Assembly: GCA_023473395.1 (NCBI GenBank)
Contig: JAMCYO010000041.1
Coordinates: forward strand, 1 to 33,900
Direction: 5' to 3'
DNA from: Candidatus Martarchaeota archaeon
GTDB lineage: Archaea > Micrarchaeota > Micrarchaeia > Micrarchaeales > Micrarchaeaceae
DNA length: 33,900 nt
Shown piece after piece: positions 16,130-23,387 of the stretch; position 1 is the stretch's first letter, and the number at the start of each line of letters is the position of its first letter. The notes under the pieces were generated by a model. The model did not search any database, was not told where the DNA came from, and worked only from the letters and a program-made list of their open reading frames with translations. Both the position numbers and the translations under genes were made by a program.

Positions 16130-16894
16130 TTGATAAAAGGAATGCTTTTTTACGAACCTGAAAAGCTCGATGATATAAAAGGAAACGAGTCGGCGATAGC
16201 CGAGCTCAGGCGCTTTGCCATGTCATTCAAGCTTGGCAAATACGAAAGGCCGCTGCTTGTATACGGGCCCACAGGGATCGGAAAAAGCTCCGCAGTAAGG
16301 ATGCTTGCAAAGGAAAACGGCTGGAACGTCATAGAACTGAATGCGAGCGATTACAGAGACAAGGAAAGCATAAGCAAGCTTCTCATGGCGGCATCGCAGT
16401 CCAGGGGGCTTTTCGGAGGCAGGAATATGGTACTGCTTGACGAGGTGGACGAGCTCAGCGCAAGGTTCGACAAGGGTGCCTCTTCAGCGATAACGGAGCT
16501 CATAACGAAGTCCAAAAACCCGATAATAATGATTGCGAACGACATGTGGGACCAGAAGATTGCATTTCTAAGGAATTCCACCACCCCGGTTGAGTTCAAG
16601 AGGCCGAAGCAGTTTGTGGTAGAGGAGGTATTGAAAGGCGTTGCCAGCGAGGCGGGAATAACTCCAAACGCCGACGTGATAACCGCAATCGCAAGGCGCT
16701 CCGGAGGCGATATAAGGAGCGCCATAAGCGACATGCTTATACTCGGAAATTCCCCTGACGAAGCCCTGGATTACATAGGGCTTAGGGACAAGAAGGGCTA
16801 CATATTCGAGACCTTGGATAGGATATTTCTTTCTAACACCATAGCCGCGCCGCTAAGGGCGATCACAAATTCTTATACTCGGAAATGCCCCTGA
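16130..16894 (+). CDS. rfcL: Replication factor C large subunit, N-terminal part (frameshifted)
   Basis: The AAA+ module of the clamp-loader large subunit: Walker A GPTGIGKSS (46-54), Walker B VLLDEVDE (101-108), and the ELNASDYRD segment typical of RFC-L. The frame ends at 254 residues with a short unrelated tail, because a 136-bp tandem duplication (16736-17007) shifts the frame; family members run about 400-500 residues. Deleting one copy joins this frame to the segment ending at 17486 and gives 406 residues. GGTG at 16119-16122 lies 7 nt before TTG 16130, which I take as the start; ATG 16142 is the alternative. A TATA-like element lies near 16030-16041. Confidence 0.9.
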   Translation: MIKGMLFYEPEKLDDIKGNESAIAELRRFAMSFKLGKYERPLLVYGPTGIGKSSAVRMLAKENGWNVIELNASDYRDKESISKLLMAASQSRGLFGGRNMVLLDEVDELSARFDKGASSAITELITKSKNPIIMIANDMWDQKIAFLRNSTTPVEFKRPKQFVVEEVLKGVASEAGITPNADVITAIARRSGGDIRSAISDMLILGNSPDEALDYIGLRDKKGYIFETLDRIFLSNTIAAPLRAITNSYTRKCP

Positions 16895-17007
16895 CGAAGC
16901 CCTGGATTACATAGGGCTTAGGGACAAGAAGGGCTACATATTCGAGACCTTGGATAGGATATTTCTTTCTAACACCATAGCCGCGCCGCTAAGGGCGATC
17001 ACAAATT
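16736..17007 (+). repeat. 136-bp head-to-tail duplication inside rfcL
   Basis: Copies at 16736-16871 and 16872-17007 differ only at 16751 (T) versus 16887 (G), a Ser/Ala codon difference. 136 is not divisible by three, so the duplication breaks the reading frame. The unit encodes the end of the AAA+ lid region and the start of the C-terminal domain. Confidence 0.97.
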
Positions 17008-17486
17008 CTGAAGACACTGGAGACATGCTGATAAAGTGGATAGACCAGAACATAACGAAACGCTACACGTACATTGCGGACATAGCAGTAGCCTACGAGA
17101 ACCTGGCCGATGCGACGGTCTATTACACCAGGGCGATAAGGTCGCAATATTACATATACTGGAGGTATATGAACGTAATGATGTCCAGCGGCGTAGCGCT
17201 TTCGAAGAGTTCATACCCACAGGTAAAGCTTAGATACGAATTTCCGAAAACGATAAAGGAGCTGAGCGCGAGCAAGGGAGACAGGTCTTCGTCAACAGAG
17301 ATTGCGAAGCTTATGCAGAAACGCATACATGAGAGCATTTTCACCATAAAGGAGCATTACATTCCAATGCTCAAAGAGATGCTCAAGGGTTCCAGCGAGG
17401 AGGAAATAGAGGGCTTCCTTGAAAGCAGGTACGGCCTCGAGCGCAAGCAGATAGATTACATCATGGGAAAACAGGTCAAGCGCTGA
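16950..17486 (+). CDS. rfcL: Replication factor C large subunit, C-terminal part (frameshifted)
   Basis: The frame resumes within the second copy of the duplication and carries the RFC-L C-terminal collar domain: WIDQNITKRY, YENLADATVYYTRAIRSQYYIYWRYMNVMMSSGV and a helical C-terminus. The WIDxN ... DxxxRxxRxQxYxxWRYxxxLMxxGV pattern is diagnostic of archaeal large subunits. The first 20 residues repeat those at the end of the N-terminal fragment, so this is not an independent gene: removing one 136-bp copy fuses both fragments in frame. The nominal start codon (TTG 16950) has no biological support. The 3' end overlaps the converging DHH nuclease gene by 11 bp. Confidence 0.88.
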   Translation: MDRIFLSNTIAAPLRAITNSEDTGDMLIKWIDQNITKRYTYIADIAVAYENLADATVYYTRAIRSQYYIYWRYMNVMMSSGVALSKSSYPQVKLRYEFPKTIKELSASKGDRSSSTEIAKLMQKRIHESIFTIKEHYIPMLKEMLKGSSEEEIEGFLESRYGLERKQIDYIMGKQVKR

Positions 17487-18864
17487 GCCTGGACTCAATC
17501 TCCTTTATGAATATGTTGGTGAATTCGCCAGCGGAAAACTCGTCATCGAGCTTTATGCTTGCGGCTTCATTGTGGCCCCCTCCGTTGGTTATGTAATCGG
17601 TTTCTTCTTTCATCTTGGATATGAGCGATAGCAGCGCGAGCTTTTCGGAAAGCTCCTTGCTTACCCTTATCGAGTAAAGGCTTTTGTTGTATACTACAGT
17701 TATCGAAGGTCCGTATTTCTGCTCTACGCGGTCGCTGAATATTGATGTAAACCTCCCATGGCGCACGTACGGATACCGGTTATCGGATATGCTGGAATAG
17801 TCTAGCACGGCAAGCGTTATTCCTGCCACTTTGCGCGGTTTGGCGTGCCTCATTCCGGTGGCAAGCGCCTCTTCCATCTGCTCGTTCGCCTCAGAAAATA
17901 TCCTTTCGTATTTGGGCTTGTCTTCCATTATTGCAACTATTGACTTGGGATTGACGTTGGCGCTGCGGTAGCTCGCCTCCGTGGTTATGGCATCAAGCAC
18001 CGACGCCAGCTTGACCTGCGCTTTGTCATCCTGTGCATATTCGCTGTGGTCGCTTATGAGCGACGCTCCCACAAGCTCCTTTATCTTGGCATTTGATATA
18101 ACTGCTGCAATCTCGCATGCGAGCGCGCCTGCAGTTACATCGGATGTAAAACCCTCGAGCCACGGGTTGAGGTAATGCTTTGAGATAGATGGATCAAAAT
18201 CTTCTTGCACTGGGTGATGGTCTATTAATATTGCATCTATCGAACCAGAAGCGCGTTTCAATGCGGAGGAGCTTTCCCCGACCGAACCAAAATCGATAAT
18301 GCAAAGCAAGGGCTTCATGACCGAATTGTACTGGGAAAAGCGCAGCCTGTCGTATTCCAGCGACTGCATTGTATAGGCTACGCCCTTGTTCATTGTCCAT
18401 AGGCAGTTTGAGGTATCGAACCTTAATTCCTTTGCGAGCTTTTCGAGGGCTCTGTATATTGCGATAGCGCCAGAAGTCCCGTCACCGTCATTGTGGAACC
18501 TGAACATAATTGGGGCACCCGCAACGAAGCTTGCAGTTATGCTTTCTGCGATTTCACCTATTTTTCCGGACATCGCGTTTATTGCGGAATCAAGGGGGTT
18601 TATTCCAAGCTTTTTTATTTTTCCAGGTTTTACTCCCTGCAATGAGCTTTGCAGCCCCTTCAGGTATTCTTCTTTTGTTGCCTTTAAGCCCGTAATGTTG
18701 CTTGCCTTTATACTGTCGGAATAGTCCTGCCCTGAAAGCTCAACTATGTCTAACGGCTCGGCTATCGCAGATGAATACAACTGCACAGGCACTTTGCCGA
18801 ACAGCGTACAGAACTGCATATTGTTTGGTGCATTCCTCGTACTTGAAACTATGAATTTTGGCAT
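17476..18864 (-). CDS. GAN/archaeal RecJ-like DHH nuclease
   Basis: A 462-residue DHH-superfamily protein of the size and layout of archaeal RecJ-like proteins, including GINS-associated nuclease GAN. Motif I is FRFHNDGDGTSG (HNDGDG 124-129), motif II CIIDFGS (D191), motif III IDHHP (DHH 215-217), motif IV SDHSE (271-275), and the DHHA1 loop NGGGHNEAAS (GGGH 428-431). All metal-binding residues appear present, suggesting an active 5'-3' exonuclease in replication or repair. The 110-residue N-terminal extension before motif I is unlike bacterial RecJ. It converges with rfcL, overlapping 11 bp. GAN identity is probable rather than proved, as no GINS gene is in view. Confidence 0.85.
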   Translation of the reverse strand: MPKFIVSSTRNAPNNMQFCTLFGKVPVQLYSSAIAEPLDIVELSGQDYSDSIKASNITGLKATKEEYLKGLQSSLQGVKPGKIKKLGINPLDSAINAMSGKIGEIAESITASFVAGAPIMFRFHNDGDGTSGAIAIYRALEKLAKELRFDTSNCLWTMNKGVAYTMQSLEYDRLRFSQYNSVMKPLLCIIDFGSVGESSSALKRASGSIDAILIDHHPVQEDFDPSISKHYLNPWLEGFTSDVTAGALACEIAAVISNAKIKELVGASLISDHSEYAQDDKAQVKLASVLDAITTEASYRSANVNPKSIVAIMEDKPKYERIFSEANEQMEEALATGMRHAKPRKVAGITLAVLDYSSISDNRYPYVRHGRFTSIFSDRVEQKYGPSITVVYNKSLYSIRVSKELSEKLALLSLISKMKEETDYITNGGGHNEAASIKLDDEFSAGEFTNIFIKEIESRLSA

Positions 18865-18942
18865 TCGGATTCCTTTAAAACCAATAGATTGCGATACTTG
18901 ATTGTAGATTTAGATATTTGTATTTATGCGAACTCCGGCCAG

Positions 18943-19974
18943 TCAAGCGGTTGAATTGGCTGATGTTTGCGAAACCTCGGATTCGCAGTTTGCTCTTGTC
19001 GTTGAGTTGGATATCTGGCCGCAGTACGTGCTATTATGGTATGATATTGCAAAGCCGATGAAGCATGCATCTGTAGCAACCGAACCGCCATAGACGCTTA
19101 TAGAATCGCATTTCGACACTACTTCAGTAAGGTTTAAAGGGGGTTCCTTGGCAGTTGTTACATTCAGGCTTGAACTGCAGTACGAGGCTATTGGGCCGCT
19201 CAGCATTCCGCATAGGGAAGCATTCTTGAATTTCGTTGCGGTTGTATAATAGCATAGGCCCCTGTCTGAGATATTCAACAGGCTTAGCTCGTATAGCGAT
19301 TGCAGGCTGGAGTTTTGGCCTTCGGCTTTCAACAGTGCGGAGAGGGGAACCCCTTCGCCCGCGGTCGCGTTGAGAATTGAACAATATGAGGCGTTTCCGG
19401 TAGAGTACGCGTGCGCGTAATAGCTTATCCCATCGCAGTATGCAGATTCGTTAGGAATTGATATCCCCGAACAATATGAAGGATTGCTAAAGTTCATCGC
19501 CTTGGCAAAAGAGTAAAGGCACTCTGATTTGTAAGATGAATTTGTTATAGAATTGCAGTATGTTTCATTGGATTCCGTTATGCTTACGTTGCTTATGCAC
19601 GAATATTCAAGCTGGCCTGCAGGGAGGGAAGAGCATAAGGATACATTGGCAGTCGATTCCGCCACGGCGCTTATGCATTCATCGGAAAGGGAAACCTGGG
19701 ATATCTTTAGGCAGGCCGTGGCGTTGCCGGACGACAGCGCCTCGCTGTCGAAACAGGAATTCCTTTGGCTTGAAAACGCTATGCTGGAGCATCCCTTGTG
19801 CGAGCCTATGTATAAAGACGAGATTATAGCCAACACCACTATTACCCCAACCAGCAACAGGATTCTAATATATTCCTTGCCTGTTTTTGAACTTCGTTCC
19901 TGTTCCCGCTTTTGATCCTTGGCAGGTTTTGCTTGAGCATCCGCTTGAGCCTTTGCTTGCGCTTTTGACTGCAT
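18943..19974 (-). CDS. Single-TM surface glycoprotein with C-X11-C repeats
   Basis: A 343-residue type II-like membrane protein. A Lys/Gln/Ala-rich cytoplasmic segment (1-35) is followed by one membrane helix (36-57) and an outside domain with 18 cysteines and many N-glycosylation sequons. Cysteines follow a period: pairs 62/74, 88/100, 114/126, 140/152, 168/180 and 318/330 all have C-X11-C spacing, with about 13 residues between pairs. The unit reads C-x-x-(I/L)-x8-C-x4-A, ending in an N-x-(S/T)-x-x-C segment, suggesting disulfide-linked helical hairpins. I recall similar repeats from other DPANN genomes but know no assigned function. Its ATG overlaps the stop of the KaiC-like gene (TAATG), so the two are translationally coupled. 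Confidence 0.82.
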   Translation of the reverse strand: MQSKAQAKAQADAQAKPAKDQKREQERSSKTGKEYIRILLLVGVIVVLAIISSLYIGSHKGCSSIAFSSQRNSCFDSEALSSGNATACLKISQVSLSDECISAVAESTANVSLCSSLPAGQLEYSCISNVSITESNETYCNSITNSSYKSECLYSFAKAMNFSNPSYCSGISIPNESAYCDGISYYAHAYSTGNASYCSILNATAGEGVPLSALLKAEGQNSSLQSLYELSLLNISDRGLCYYTTATKFKNASLCGMLSGPIASYCSSSLNVTTAKEPPLNLTEVVSKCDSISVYGGSVATDACFIGFAISYHNSTYCGQISNSTTRANCESEVSQTSANSTA

Positions 19975-20447
19975 TATGGAGCGTCACCCATCTGATCTAC
20001 AGTGTAAACGTTTATGCCGGAAGAGGTAACCTCGTAAGGGGCAAGGGCCCAACTATGGTCCGTACCCCTCATTTTGACCACTTCCGCAGTTAGGGTCCTT
20101 CTATCCTCTCTGCTCATCTGATAAAGCATTATTATCCCGTCAAATATGAAAAATTCCGGCGAGTATTTGAGCTTTTCCCTGTCAGCGAAGTTTATTTCCA
20201 CCGTTAGGAATGTGGTGACGTTCAGCCTCCTCAAGTTTGACATAAGCATAAGCATGGACCTCCTATAGTGGTATTTGTCCACGAGCATTAGCTTGAGCAA
20301 CGATATCGAATCTATGACAACGCATTTCGCGTTGTTGCGTTTTATTATGCCTTCCATGTCGGCAATCATGTTTCCAAACGAGTACGAGGCCGAATCGCTT
20401 TCGGTTTTTATCCTTGCAGAGGGGTCTTCCCCGTCTATTATTATCAT
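19974..20447 (-). CDS. KaiC-like RecA-fold ATPase, C-terminal part (frameshifted)
   Basis: A 157-residue continuation of the ATPase whose N-terminal part lies at 20468-20737. It carries the Walker B strand KCVVIDSISLL, the segment SNLRRLNVTTFLTVE (sensor strand), and a KaiC-like C-terminus with EFFIFDGIIMLYQM followed by RTLTAEVVKMRGTDHSWALAPYEV, where the KMRGT motif is diagnostic for the KaiC/RadA-like family. The first ATG at 20447 is internal; in frame the protein reads back to about 20491, where a 17-bp tandem duplication breaks it. The stop overlaps the next gene's start as TAATG. Confidence 0.87.
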   Translation of the reverse strand: MIIIDGEDPSARIKTESDSASYSFGNMIADMEGIIKRNNAKCVVIDSISLLKLMLVDKYHYRRSMLMLMSNLRRLNVTTFLTVEINFADREKLKYSPEFFIFDGIIMLYQMSREDRRTLTAEVVKMRGTDHSWALAPYEVTSSGINVYTVDQMGDAP

Positions 20448-20467
20448 CTGCTTCTTCAGGAGGTCGT

Positions 20468-20737
20468 CTATATCCTTGAAGTTTTTGAATGCCTGCTTGA
20501 CGTTGTTCCCTGCTTGACGTTGTTCAACAGGACTTCGGGCTTTTCTTCCAGCGCTATGAAAGCCCCGGGAATCCCCGCTTTGGCATTGTGGTAAAGTATC
20601 TCGAACGAGAGCAGAGTCTTGCCTGCGCCAGGGCCTCCTGCTATTATGGTCTGGTTATATTCAGGAACGCCGCCGTCTAACATCGAATCCAGACCGCTAA
20701 CCCCCGTTTTTATCCTGTTAATATCATCCATTGTCAT
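20468..20737 (-). CDS. KaiC-like RecA-fold ATPase, N-terminal part (frameshifted)
   Basis: Residues 1-76 are a normal KaiC-like start: GVSGLDSMLDGGVPEYN, Walker A GGPGAGKT (34-41) and FIALEEKPEVLLNNVKQ. The remaining 13 codons are out of frame because of the 17-bp duplication at 20492-20525. Deleting one copy gives a 248-residue single-domain ATPase, normal for archaeal KaiC-like proteins. These ATPases are regulators or motor partners (FlaH/ArlH is one branch). Here it is coupled to a surface glycoprotein gene, so a role in assembling or controlling a cell-surface structure is conceivable. The start (20737, or the ATG two codons later) lies about 28 bp from a TATA box, implying a leaderless transcript. 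Confidence 0.87.
   Translation of the reverse strand: MTMDDINRIKTGVSGLDSMLDGGVPEYNQTIIAGGPGAGKTLLSFEILYHNAKAGIPGAFIALEEKPEVLLNNVKQGTTSSRHSKTSRI
20492..20525. repeat. 17-bp perfect tandem duplication inside the KaiC-like gene
   Basis: CCTGCTTGACGTTGTTC occurs twice without a gap (20492-20508, 20509-20525). The 17-bp length shifts the frame, and removal of one copy restores a continuous KaiC-like protein. Confidence 0.97.
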
Positions 20738-20761
20738 CGCCGTTTCCCATTCTCATAGCAC

Positions 20762-20769
20762 ATTTAAAT
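20762..20769. promoter_or_regulatory. Palindromic TATA box shared by divergent genes
   Basis: ATTTAAAT is a perfect palindrome in the 67-bp gap between the KaiC-like gene (minus, start 20737) and the two-TM surface protein (plus, start 20805). It lies about 28 bp from one start and 39 bp from the other, so a single TBP site may drive both operons. Confidence 0.5.
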
Positions 20770-20804
20770 AGGTTTTTAACGAATATAAATATTGCAGTGC
20801 TTGA

Positions 20805-21587
20805 ATGATTAAGAAGATAGTTTACATAGGGCTCATCCTGCTCGCAGTGAGCATAGTATCTTATTACGCAGTATTCTCAAATACGTTTAATTATGTAGGA
20901 TACCCTAACGCTTACACTAAGGTTTACAATAACTACACGCTAAGCGGCAACGCCACCGATGTGTTCGTATTCAATTCTACTTACAACACTTCGAATGTTT
21001 ATATAGAAACCTCGCATTCCAGGATAAACGCCTTCCTTGCAAACAGTTCGGGATATTCCGAATGGAAAGCCCTGCTTGGCAATTCCACAGGAACGGCAAA
21101 GGAGCTGCAAACCGCAAAGGCGCTTGAAGGAAAGGGAGTACTGATATTGTACGAAAACGTCACCAACGCCACAGTTCCCGCTTACAGCGGTGCGGCATAT
21201 TACACCAACAATTCCTACCTTTCTTTGGGGGTGTTAGGCAAAGGCAGCTTTTACTTTGTTTCCACGCTTTACAACCCAAGCATAGAGGGCAAAAGCGTTG
21301 TCAACGGGACTCTGGTCAACAACATAAGCATAGGAAACCTGGCAGGAAAGGCAAGGTCATTTAGCGAAATGAGCATACTCGTGACAATATTGTTCATGAT
21401 AAGCCTGGTAATATTGCTCGTCGGGATAATCAAGCAAGACAAGAGCAAGCAAAATGAAGATATAAAGCCCGAGGTAGTAGACGAGCTTTACAAAAACATA
21501 GGCAAACCTGACAGGGGAAGGCATCATGCTGCCAAAAGCACCGGAAGCAATAGAGTAAATGACAGAAAGGGCGCGAAAAAGGCGTAA
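20805..21587 (+). CDS. Two-TM surface protein with sequon-rich ectodomain and basic cytoplasmic tail
   Basis: A 260-residue protein with membrane helices at about 4-24 and 189-209. The 165-residue region between them is Asn/Ser/Thr/Tyr rich with more than ten N-glycosylation sequons and should face outward. The C-terminal 50 residues are cytoplasmic and strongly basic (GRHH, DRKGAKKA), possibly binding nucleic acid or acidic lipids. There are no cysteines, unlike the surface protein at 18943-19974. The shared promoter with the KaiC-like gene suggests co-expression with that operon. No family is recognised. Confidence 0.75.
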   Translation: MIKKIVYIGLILLAVSIVSYYAVFSNTFNYVGYPNAYTKVYNNYTLSGNATDVFVFNSTYNTSNVYIETSHSRINAFLANSSGYSEWKALLGNSTGTAKELQTAKALEGKGVLILYENVTNATVPAYSGAAYYTNNSYLSLGVLGKGSFYFVSTLYNPSIEGKSVVNGTLVNNISIGNLAGKARSFSEMSILVTILFMISLVILLVGIIKQDKSKQNEDIKPEVVDELYKNIGKPDRGRHHAAKSTGSNRVNDRKGAKKA

Positions 21588-21604
21588 GCTATTTATTCGT
21601 TTTC

Positions 21605-21624
21605 TGTCTAAATAGAGTTAGACA
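21605..21624. promoter_or_regulatory. Candidate operator: 7-bp inverted repeat before the XRE regulator
   Basis: TGTCTAA and TTAGACA are perfect inverted arms separated by 6 bp (ATAGAG). The 20-bp site ends 18 bp before the ATG at 21643 and follows a TATA-like CTATTTATTC at 21589-21598, so it would cover the transcription start. Arm length and spacing suit a dimeric helix-turn-helix protein, making autoregulation by the downstream XRE protein likely. Confidence 0.55.
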
Positions 21625-21642
21625 AAAGCCAAAGTTGATACA

Positions 21643-22335
21643 ATGGACGAGTTGGCAGAAAAAATAGCAGGAGAGATTGCTTTATCGGAAAGCCCTGGGA
21701 GCGTAATGAAGAAGTGGAGGGAGCTTTTCGGCGTCACACAGGCAGAACTCTCCAAGGTAATAGATATATCAGCTTCAACGATAAGCGATTACGAAAGCAA
21801 CAGGAGGCTAAGCCCAGGAGTAGCGATAATAAAGAGGTTCGTCGGAGCGCTTTTCGAGATAGATGAGAGCAAGGGCAGCACTATCAAAGCCAGCCTCGAG
21901 AAGTTCGCAGGCCAGCAAAAGGACGAGGGGCTTCCGTATGTGATACATGATTTCAGCACGCCAATAACCGGGACCGACTTCAACAGGATAATAGAGGGAA
22001 AAGTGATAGCAAATCCAGGGCCTCTCGACAGCATAAAGCTTTTCGGCTACACGAAAATGGACAGCCTTAGGGTCATACTGGAAATGCAGCCAGCAGATTA
22101 TCCGAAGCTTTTCGGCTCGACAACGGAAAGGGTATTTATATTCCAGAACGTAAGCACTGGGAGGTCGCCACTCGTTGTGATAAGGGTAGCACCAATAAAG
22201 CCAAGGATAGTGGTCATACACAACCTAACCAGCATAGACAAGCTCGCAGTAAAGATTGCGCAGATAGAGAAGATACCGCTGCTAACGAGCAAGCTGTCGA
22301 TGGAAGAAATAGAGGAAAGGCTCAGCAAGGTATAG
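21643..22335 (+). CDS. XRE-type helix-turn-helix regulator, archaeal conserved family
   Basis: A 230-residue regulator. Residues 20-72 are a Cro/C1-type HTH (MKKWRELFGVTQAELSKVI, then ISASTISDYESNRR as recognition helix). The C-terminal 140 residues are an alpha/beta domain with hydrophobic strands such as SLRVILEM, VFIFQN, PLVVIRVAPIKPRIVVIHN, shared with a conserved archaeal regulator family (I associate it with COG1709, not verified). This domain probably binds a ligand. A perfect inverted repeat overlaps its promoter, suggesting autoregulation. The upstream gene ends 55 bp before its start. A stem-loop follows the stop codon. Confidence 0.82.
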   Translation: MDELAEKIAGEIALSESPGSVMKKWRELFGVTQAELSKVIDISASTISDYESNRRLSPGVAIIKRFVGALFEIDESKGSTIKASLEKFAGQQKDEGLPYVIHDFSTPITGTDFNRIIEGKVIANPGPLDSIKLFGYTKMDSLRVILEMQPADYPKLFGSTTERVFIFQNVSTGRSPLVVIRVAPIKPRIVVIHNLTSIDKLAVKIAQIEKIPLLTSKLSMEEIEERLSKV

Positions 22336-22350
22336 TTGGCATAGCCATGT

Positions 22351-22367
22351 GCCGCAATAAATGCGGC
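22351..22367 (+). terminator. Stem-loop after the XRE regulator
   Basis: GCCGCA/TGCGGC, a 6-bp stem with ATAAA loop, begins 16 bp after the stop codon. It is followed only by a short T-rich stretch (GGTTTCG), so it may be a weak terminator between the converging genes. A second GC-rich stem (22432-22436 with 22444-22448) lies nearer the converging oxidoreductase gene. Confidence 0.4.
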
Positions 22368-22472
22368 TGGTTTCGTTATAAGAGCAACAGGTAGCAAATA
22401 GATTTTGGGTTTGCATTGATATAGTTTCTATGGCGCTGGAGCCGCGCCGAAATTGGCGATATGTTTATCGGT

Positions 22473-23216
22473 TCAGCCCCAGACGTCAGCCTTTATCTCA
22501 TCCTTTGGCACATTGAGCTTGACGAGCGCATCCTTTACAGCCTGCACGAAAGGCAACGGGCCGCAGACATAAGTAGTCCTGTCATTAATGTCCGGCGCCG
22601 CCTCCTTTATCATGTTTGCATCTACGTGCCCAGTTTTGCCAGTCCAGCCATCGCCTTCCTGCGGCCTTGTCACAGTTATGAGCAGTTTTATGCCAAGCTC
22701 TTCCTTGAGCTGCATAAGCTCGTCTTTCCTTATTATTTCCGTTGGAAACTTTACACTGTAAATGAGTATTACATCGGTACCGGCATTTATTTTTTTTATG
22801 TGCCTGAGCATTGACATGAACGGCGCAAAACCGGTTCCGCCTGCAATGAAAACCACTTTTTTGTTCTCTTCCGGTACGAATTTGAACTGGCCGTACGGAC
22901 CCATTACCTGATATCTGTCCCCGGGCTTTGATTGCAGGAAATAAGAGGTGTGGCCTCCGTGTTCCTTTACAACATAGTATTCCATTTCTTCCGAATTCGG
23001 CTCGGATGCTATTGAAAAGGCCCTTCCTACCATGATTTTGCCAGTATCTTTTTCAATACCTGATATCATGGCAAACATACCGGCGTCGAAGGCCATGGTA
23101 CTGCCGTCGACAGCTTTTAGCCTGACAAGCTGGACCTCTGGCGTTTCGCTCTGTGACAAAGTGAGCTCGTAAATCTTCTTTGATACTGGATAGATTTTTC
23201 CTTCCATTTTGACCAC
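22473..23216 (-). CDS. FNR-family FAD/NAD(P)-binding oxidoreductase
   Basis: A 247-residue flavoprotein of the ferredoxin-NADP reductase superfamily. Residues 1-115 form the FAD-binding barrel with R65-A-F-S-I-A-S (contacting FAD) and LQSKPGDRYQVMGPYGQF. Residues 118-247 are the nucleotide-binding domain with VVFIAGGTGFAPFMSML, ITVTRPQ and YVCGPLPFVQAVKDAL. There is no iron-sulfur domain, so it needs a separate electron partner such as ferredoxin or flavodoxin. It could also be the reductase part of a larger complex. The longest frame starts at GTG 23216; ATG 23207 is an equally good start. It has its own TATA-like TTTATATTG upstream and converges with the XRE gene. Confidence 0.88.
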   Translation of the reverse strand: MVKMEGKIYPVSKKIYELTLSQSETPEVQLVRLKAVDGSTMAFDAGMFAMISGIEKDTGKIMVGRAFSIASEPNSEEMEYYVVKEHGGHTSYFLQSKPGDRYQVMGPYGQFKFVPEENKKVVFIAGGTGFAPFMSMLRHIKKINAGTDVILIYSVKFPTEIIRKDELMQLKEELGIKLLITVTRPQEGDGWTGKTGHVDANMIKEAAPDINDRTTYVCGPLPFVQAVKDALVKLNVPKDEIKADVWG

Positions 23217-23387
23217 TAACGTTTTGCAATTAGACTATTAGCAATAAAAACAATATAAAGGATTTAGGTATTCTGCACAGATTTTAGCGAAATTTACGAA
23301 TCGATGCAAGCCAATCGTGTTGGGTGAAACATTTAAATATTAGGTTCGAAGTTTAATTATTCGTTCCTTTTATGGGACGGTGAAAAT

